Assembly (NCBI GenBank): GCA_037043455.1
Contig: JAWPHD010004489.1
Span: forward strand, 62,001-126,000
DNA length: 64,000 nt
Source: Cyrtodaria siliqua
Lineage: Eukaryota > Mollusca > Bivalvia > Adapedonta > Hiatellidae
Direction of reading: 5' to 3'
Under the pieces are notes generated by a model. It had not been told where the DNA came from, did no database searches, and saw nothing but the letters and a program-made list of their open reading frames with translations. Shown here piece by piece: positions 60,358-64,000 of the stretch; within the stretch, counting starts at the first letter, position 1; every line of letters begins with the position of its first letter. The position numbers were made by a program, and so were the translations under genes.

Positions 60358-60654
60358 TTAAAAAAGTTTTAATATGAACACGACTCCATTATCTGCCATT
60401 ATGAACTGTTTTTTACCGGTGCCTAATATTGCGCAATGTAAATTATCTGATTTTGGCATTTCAGGCATATCATCCAGATATTCCTCGGAAACATAATCCC
60501 AATTCTCATAAGCAGTACGTAAATTCATATAAACAAATATTAAATCGATTTGCTTTGAAGTCGATGCGTGATTTTTATCCCACTCATTTTTCGATACTGT
60601 AAATTTTTTTAATGATTTATTATACTGTTCTTCCTCTTTGCATATTTTTGACAT
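60358..60654 (-). CDS. Small unassigned protein, 98 residues
   Basis: Intact frame from ATG at 60654 to TAA at 60358. The N-terminal half is Lys/Glu/Asn-rich and probably helical. The middle is acidic with YLDDMPEMPKSD, and the end is hydrophobic (NGVVFILKLF). No signal peptide or known motif is seen. It is the last gene of a minus-strand series of four genes. TATTTATAAAAAA lies about 35 bases upstream of the ATG, as before its neighbours. No family is recognised; the assignment as a gene rests on context and intactness. Confidence 0.55.
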   Translation of the reverse strand: MSKICKEEEQYNKSLKKFTVSKNEWDKNHASTSKQIDLIFVYMNLRTAYENWDYVSEEYLDDMPEMPKSDNLHCAILGTGKKQFIMADNGVVFILKLF

Positions 60655-60756
60655 TTTTATTTACACGTTTATTTTTTTTTTTATAAATACAAATTCATTT
60701 GATGTTTCTTTAATACAAAACAAATTTGTTGATTTGTTATCAAAATTACATTTAAA

Positions 60757-61260
60757 TTAATAATTTTTTTGTTTGGTGTCTTCTTTTAAACTATAATATT
60801 TATCTAACTCATCTAAAATTATCTTAAACTCTTGATCAGATATTTGTGCATCACTCAACGCTTTTGATATTAACTGCTTTATACTATTTAACTTTGCCTC
60901 TGCCAAAGTTTTTATTTCATGATGTTTTTGAGCTTTTGCATTAAGCTTTCGTCTGATAAAATTAACACAAACACCTGTAGCTCCACATACTATTGCTGCT
61001 ATTTCTAAAGGTAGCAAAACTGGAATAGCAAATCCAATCCCAGCCATAATAACACCTGCAGATATTAAGGTAGTGTCAATTCCATCTGTAATATTAATAC
61101 CGCGTTTATATTTTTTATAAAGTGACTGACGTATATCTCGTTCTGTAATTAACTTTTTTTCAATCTCTGAAATCTTTTGTAATCTATAATTTTGTCCGTT
61201 TTCCACTGAATTTTCCACTGGCAACTCAGGATATATACTTGGTGCTGTTGGTTGCTTCAT
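60757..61260 (-). CDS. Membrane protein, 167 residues, with PTAP and YPEL motifs
   Basis: The N-terminus (residues 3-14) reads PTAPSIYPEL. PTAP and YPxL are the short motifs that bind TSG101 and ALIX in the ESCRT budding pathway. Residues 28-55 are charged and helical. Two hydrophobic helices span about 63-81 and 84-101 and are followed by a basic stretch (FIRRKLNAKAQKHH). The C-terminal part is a helical, acidic domain with EAKLNSIKQLISKAL and ISDQEF. Only 21 bp, all A/T, separate its ATG from the stop of the upstream gene. A TATTAATAAAAA sequence precedes the ATG. Probably a virion or budding membrane protein. The helices are clear; the motif role is inference. Confidence 0.65.
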   Translation of the reverse strand: MKQPTAPSIYPELPVENSVENGQNYRLQKISEIEKKLITERDIRQSLYKKYKRGINITDGIDTTLISAGVIMAGIGFAIPVLLPLEIAAIVCGATGVCVNFIRRKLNAKAQKHHEIKTLAEAKLNSIKQLISKALSDAQISDQEFKIILDELDKYYSLKEDTKQKNY

Positions 61261-61281
61261 TTTTTATTAATAAATAAAAAA

Positions 61282-61779
61282 TTAAATTAATTCAATTAAT
61301 AATGATGCCACCGTATTTACAGCGGTAGCGTTGGCAACCTTGCATACAAAGTTAACAACAGAACCAGCGCCAATCTCTAAAGGTTTATCAAAGTTATCAT
61401 GATTGCGTGGAATGATGTGAAGCGTTATACCATAATTTGGTTGTTCAACACCATTGACAGAAACTATGACAGTTACGTCACCAACTAATCGTTCACATGC
61501 TAAACCTATTCCCATAATCCGTCCACGGCGTGTCATTACATGCCCCACATTTGATTCTGCTCCACCGTTACCAAATGAGAGTATTCTATTTAACACAAGT
61601 GGGCCCTTAGCCTCTGCAAATATTGTTATAATTCCATATTTAAGATTATCAACTCTATTTTTTAAATGATTAAACTGGTTAACAAAAGGCACAATTCGTC
61701 TATATAAATTTTGAACATCATTTATCAAAGCCTCTAAGTCTTCTGTTTTTTTAGGTCTTGTTGGTCCATATATACTCAT
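61282..61779 (-). CDS. Coiled-coil plus beta-rich protein, 165 residues, fibre-like
   Basis: Residues 8-55 form a heptad-like helix (LEALINDVQNLYRRI, FNHLKNRVDNL). Residues about 65-165 are beta-rich, with GRIMGIGLACERLVGDVTVI, SVNGVEQPNYGITLHI and a closing NTVASLLIELI. A trimerising coiled coil followed by a small beta head is the usual plan of viral attachment fibres, hence the tentative call. There is no signal peptide or membrane segment. The start ATG at 61779 has TATAAAAATATATTTT immediately upstream in the 26 bp spacer. Not assigned to a named family. Confidence 0.6.
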   Translation of the reverse strand: MSIYGPTRPKKTEDLEALINDVQNLYRRIVPFVNQFNHLKNRVDNLKYGIITIFAEAKGPLVLNRILSFGNGGAESNVGHVMTRRGRIMGIGLACERLVGDVTVIVSVNGVEQPNYGITLHIIPRNHDNFDKPLEIGAGSVVNFVCKVANATAVNTVASLLIELI

Positions 61780-61805
61780 TGTTTTTTTTTATAAAAATAT
61801 ATTTT

Positions 61806-62135
61806 TTAAATAATTTCTAAAACACAACTTATAGGCAAACCGTGATTATCTATTTTGTAGCCATACTCATCTCTAACTTCTATTTTCAATTCATTAATTG
61901 CACCATTCATAAGACAGTGATATTCAGGATAAAAACTTGTATATACTATATCTCCAAACTGCTTATTTACTACAGGCACAACACCTATAATAGCGCTTGG
62001 TGCGCCATTGAAATAATTACTACTTGTATTAACTTGTTCCAGGTGAACATATAGCTGTTTATAAGGAGCTAAATTAATTGGGTAATCTCCCATATTAGTA
62101 CCTGTCAACCATTTTCTGTCCTTGAATCCCAGCAT
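61806..62135 (-). pseudogene. C-terminal part of jelly-roll capsid-like protein (109 codons open)
   Basis: Contains LAPYKQLYVHLEQV, SAIIGVVPVVNKQFGD, and the closing strands NELKIEVRDEYGYKIDN and GLPISCVLEII. This order matches the C-terminal half of jelly-roll capsid (penton-type) proteins of Polinton/adintovirus-like elements. The ATG at 62135 lies inside the upstream reading frame, and the first residues overlap it by 41 bp in another frame. It therefore appears to be the second half of one gene split by a single-base length change in an A-run, not a separate gene. A programmed frameshift cannot be excluded. Confidence 0.6.
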
Positions 62136-62451
62136 TTTTGAAATTACCGCTTGACATTCGTGTCTCTATTGGCGTATGTATAATGGCTGCACCAATTTGG
62201 ACAATATTGTCCAGGATAATATTTTCATTTAACAATTTAAAATCTTCTACCAAGTCTTGAAAGTTATAAAGTCCACTTGGTAAATGTTTTATTTTATCTG
62301 GGTTTCGTGTCTTTATGGTTTCATTAATAATATTATGCCAACCGATAGTGTATGTAAAACTTTTTAATCCAACGCGCTTGGTTCCATCTCTATTATCGAT
62401 ATACTGTTGTAAATTAATAGAGTTGTCTATGTTTGAAATTGTATGAAACAT
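62095..62451 (-). pseudogene. N-terminal part of jelly-roll capsid-like protein (118 codons open)
   Basis: The start is the ATG at 62451 (MFHTISNI). A longer open frame to 62532 exists but would run through the TATA spacer and into the divergent gene, so the internal ATG is preferred. Features include QQYIDNRDGTKRVGLKSFTY, a NIINE segment and NIVQIGAAIIHT. It is followed by a stop at 62095 after switching out of frame with the downstream half. The AT-rich run AAAAA near 62138 is the probable site of the change. It shares a 42 bp divergent promoter region with the plus-strand gene at 62494. Confidence 0.6.
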
Positions 62452-62493
62452 TATTTTTTTAATATATATATATATATAAAAACACAAATAAAA
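62452..62493. promoter_or_regulatory. Bidirectional 42 bp TATA-rich promoter
   Basis: Lies between the ATG codons of two divergent genes. All but two bases are A or T, with TATATATATATATATAAAAA in the plus sense and TATATATATTAAAAAAATAA in the minus sense. Confidence 0.55.
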
Positions 62494-63765
62494 ATGATTT
62501 CTGAAGAATTCAAATATAACCCAGATGCTCACTATTTAAATACTTTTAGCAAGAAAGTGATAGATATAATAAATCAAAACATAGTCATTACATCAGACGG
62601 TAAAGGCTTTAAAGCATCATTCCCCAATGTCTTTGAAAAATACAAACTCCCGTACGTCAAATCAGATGCTATAGTCCAACGTTGGGGAACAGATTGGATG
62701 TTATTTTGGCAGAATCAGTTAAACTTTACTATTTGGTGTGCGACAACTGGATGTGGTATTGATTTCAACAATCATCTAAAAGCTGATACTCTGGTTGGTT
62801 CGTTATTTCGATTTCATGTCTACTACCAAGTCAGAAGAATATTATTTGAAATGAGTGTAGCATTACCGCAAGACTCAAATTGGAATGCTTTTAATAACAC
62901 ATATAACCGAAACGCATACGAGAGAATATGCAAGGAGTTTAACGTTGACTTAAATTCAGACTGGAGACAGAAACAAAGCTATAATAATGGTCTAGGAACA
63001 ATTTATAATTACTGGACAAATATTGGTTATCATCCTTTGGTAAATACTGTATACGACAACAAAACGATGAGTTTTACAGTCTATGAGAGTGATAAAACAT
63101 ATCACATTGATTACATTGCACAAGGATCTGAGGCTGACAATAGTTGGTCTACTTTTATACTAGATAGTTCATCTGGATTTACAAGAGCAGGAGTAGAAAG
63201 AATCAATGACAGCATAAGAACATACTGCTGGGCAATTCTTGGTTCACAATCACAAACAAGAACTGATATACTTGGAACTGGAACAGCATTTGATGCACAG
63301 AAACAATTTTTAGCAAATGTAGAGGACGCAATAAATAGTCCCATCGACTTGCCCAGTCAAATTTCAAGATATGAAAACACCTTAAAATATGCAAGAAGTA
63401 AAGTAAATTTTGCCTATGGAAGTGGATTGTATATGTCTCCGAGCGACATGGAATTAAGAATCGGAATAATACAAGACTACAATAATGAAATTGTAATAGC
63501 AACCGATGCACAAGCATTAGGATTGAATAATGATGTAAATGTAAAACCAGTGCCACCAAAAAATATTCAACCTTTTCAAGGCACCACAACAAAGAAATTT
63601 TTACCGGAACATTCTGACTTTGATAAATCGATACATAAAACTTTGGAACATAACCCACCAGAAATACAAAAAATAGCGATTGAACACGAAGATAACAAAA
63701 CAACTATAATTGTTGGTACCATAGTAATAGGTCTTGCTGCATTATTTATTTACGAGATTTACTAA
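62494..63765 (+). CDS. 423-residue virus-like protein with C-terminal membrane anchor
   Basis: Intact intronless frame. The ATG at 62494 is preferred over the in-frame one at 62443, which lies inside the divergent gene. The large N-terminal part is rich in Trp, Tyr and Asn (MLFWQNQLNFTIWCATTGCG near residues 70-90, LGTIYNYWTNIGYHPL near 170). A well-ordered middle reads SIRTYCWAILGSQSQTRTDI, LGTGTAFDAQKQFLANVEDA and NEIVIATDAQALGLNND. A proline/lysine linker leads to a single C-terminal transmembrane helix (TIIVGTIVIGLAALFIYEIY). From memory the same architecture recurs in uncharacterised invertebrate proteins, but no function is known to me. It is the only plus-strand gene of the block and ends tail-to-tail, overlapping the next gene by 20 bp. 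Confidence 0.7.
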   Translation: MISEEFKYNPDAHYLNTFSKKVIDIINQNIVITSDGKGFKASFPNVFEKYKLPYVKSDAIVQRWGTDWMLFWQNQLNFTIWCATTGCGIDFNNHLKADTLVGSLFRFHVYYQVRRILFEMSVALPQDSNWNAFNNTYNRNAYERICKEFNVDLNSDWRQKQSYNNGLGTIYNYWTNIGYHPLVNTVYDNKTMSFTVYESDKTYHIDYIAQGSEADNSWSTFILDSSSGFTRAGVERINDSIRTYCWAILGSQSQTRTDILGTGTAFDAQKQFLANVEDAINSPIDLPSQISRYENTLKYARSKVNFAYGSGLYMSPSDMELRIGIIQDYNNEIVIATDAQALGLNNDVNVKPVPPKNIQPFQGTTTKKFLPEHSDFDKSIHKTLEHNPPEIQKIAIEHEDNKTTIIVGTIVIGLAALFIYEIY

Positions 63766-64000
63766 ACCACTCTTTAGCTGCCACATACAACAAACCGGAA
63801 ACAAACACAAGCAAAGCCCATAGATTGTTACCAAGCCAATTAATAACATTACCTGTTGCAGATAAAAGCCATGATACTATTGCACCAATAACTCCTGGAA
63901 GTGCTGCAGCAGCTTTACCAGCTAGGTTGGCAAGAAGTTTACCAAGATTAAATAGTTGTTTTTTTATCCAATCTTTTACACTTGATGGATCAGGCTTTGG
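63746..64000 (-). CDS. Ala/Gly-rich membrane-active-type protein, C-terminal 84 residues (runs off window)
   Basis: Open from the window edge to TAA at 63746-63748. The visible part starts with a Pro/Asp/Ser segment (PKPDPSSVKDWIKKQL), then an amphipathic stretch (AGKAAAALPGVIGAIVSWLL), then a second hydrophobic helix (LWALLVFVSGLLYVAAKEWF) and a basic end (SKSRK). This suits a small membrane-inserting or pore-forming virion protein. The N-terminus is outside the window. It overlaps the 3' end of the plus-strand gene by 20 bp, a packing rarely seen in animal genes. Confidence 0.6.
   Translation of the reverse strand, partial: PKPDPSSVKDWIKKQLFNLGKLLANLAGKAAAALPGVIGAIVSWLLSATGNVINWLGNNLWALLVFVSGLLYVAAKEWFSKSRK

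Larger units (their letters stand above)
60263..64000. mobile_element. Virus-like gene block (putative integrated DNA virus or Polinton-like element), open at right
   Basis: Six closely packed intronless genes with A/T-only spacers, divergent and convergent pairs and structural-type products. No polymerase, integrase, packaging ATPase or protease is visible in this part. The gene set resembles, by my recollection, one that recurs in cnidarian and other invertebrate assemblies as uncharacterised proteins. I cannot assign it to a named virus family. All genes but one are open, so the insertion is recent or still active. Confidence 0.6.

Noticed and set aside
63203..63703. 166-codon minus-strand frame (and 63111-63344, 61454-61669)
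   Set aside because: Antisense shadows of the genes at 62494-63765 and 61282-61779; composition looks like reverse-read coding sequence.

Overview
The window looks like gene-poor, AT-rich animal nuclear DNA, most probably from a bivalve or other mollusc. That assignment is inferred from several things together: tRNA-headed SINEs, many hairpin MITEs, long tetranucleotide arrays, decayed CR1/L2-group LINE and Gypsy elements, and tandem repeats that mimic coding sequence. I found no ordinary intact cellular gene. Almost everything recognisable is mobile or repetitive, apart from a compact virus-like gene block at the right end.

Region by region. 1-7034: a nearly complete Gypsy-type LTR retrotransposon whose integrase lies upstream of reverse transcriptase (the Gmr1-like domain order). 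It carries one small deletion/frameshift and two in-frame stops. Its 3' LTR starts at 5036, and an inverted LTR copy lies at 6598-7034. 7-34 kb: non-coding DNA packed with microsatellites, foldback elements, TIR elements and at least two SINE families, plus one possible TATA promoter with a short first exon near 9.2-9.4 kb. 34.9-36.6 kb: a broken gene with coiled-coil, SGNH-hydrolase and CCHC zinc-knuckle parts. 36.6-49.5 kb: foldbacks, minisatellites and SINEs. 49.6-52.8 kb: a decayed LINE (endonuclease and reverse transcriptase). 52.8-54.4 kb: a decayed copy of a multi-copy invertebrate gene family. 55-60.2 kb: further MITEs and tandem arrays.

60.26-64.0 kb is different in kind. Six intronless genes (one split by a frameshift, one running off the window) sit 21-102 bp apart, separated by almost pure A/T spacers with TATA-like boxes. 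Two start divergently across 42 bp and two end convergently with a 20 bp overlap. Products include a jelly-roll capsid-like protein in two pieces, a coiled-coil plus beta-rich fibre-like protein, a two-helix membrane protein with PTAP and YPEL motifs at its N-terminus, a 423-residue protein with a C-terminal membrane anchor, and an Ala/Gly-rich amphipathic membrane protein. I infer the structural-gene half of an integrated DNA virus or Polinton/adintovirus-like element. Its replication and integration genes are not visible here and could lie beyond 64,000.

Limits: no searches could be run. Family names rest on motifs and remembered family architecture, and repeat boundaries were read by eye.
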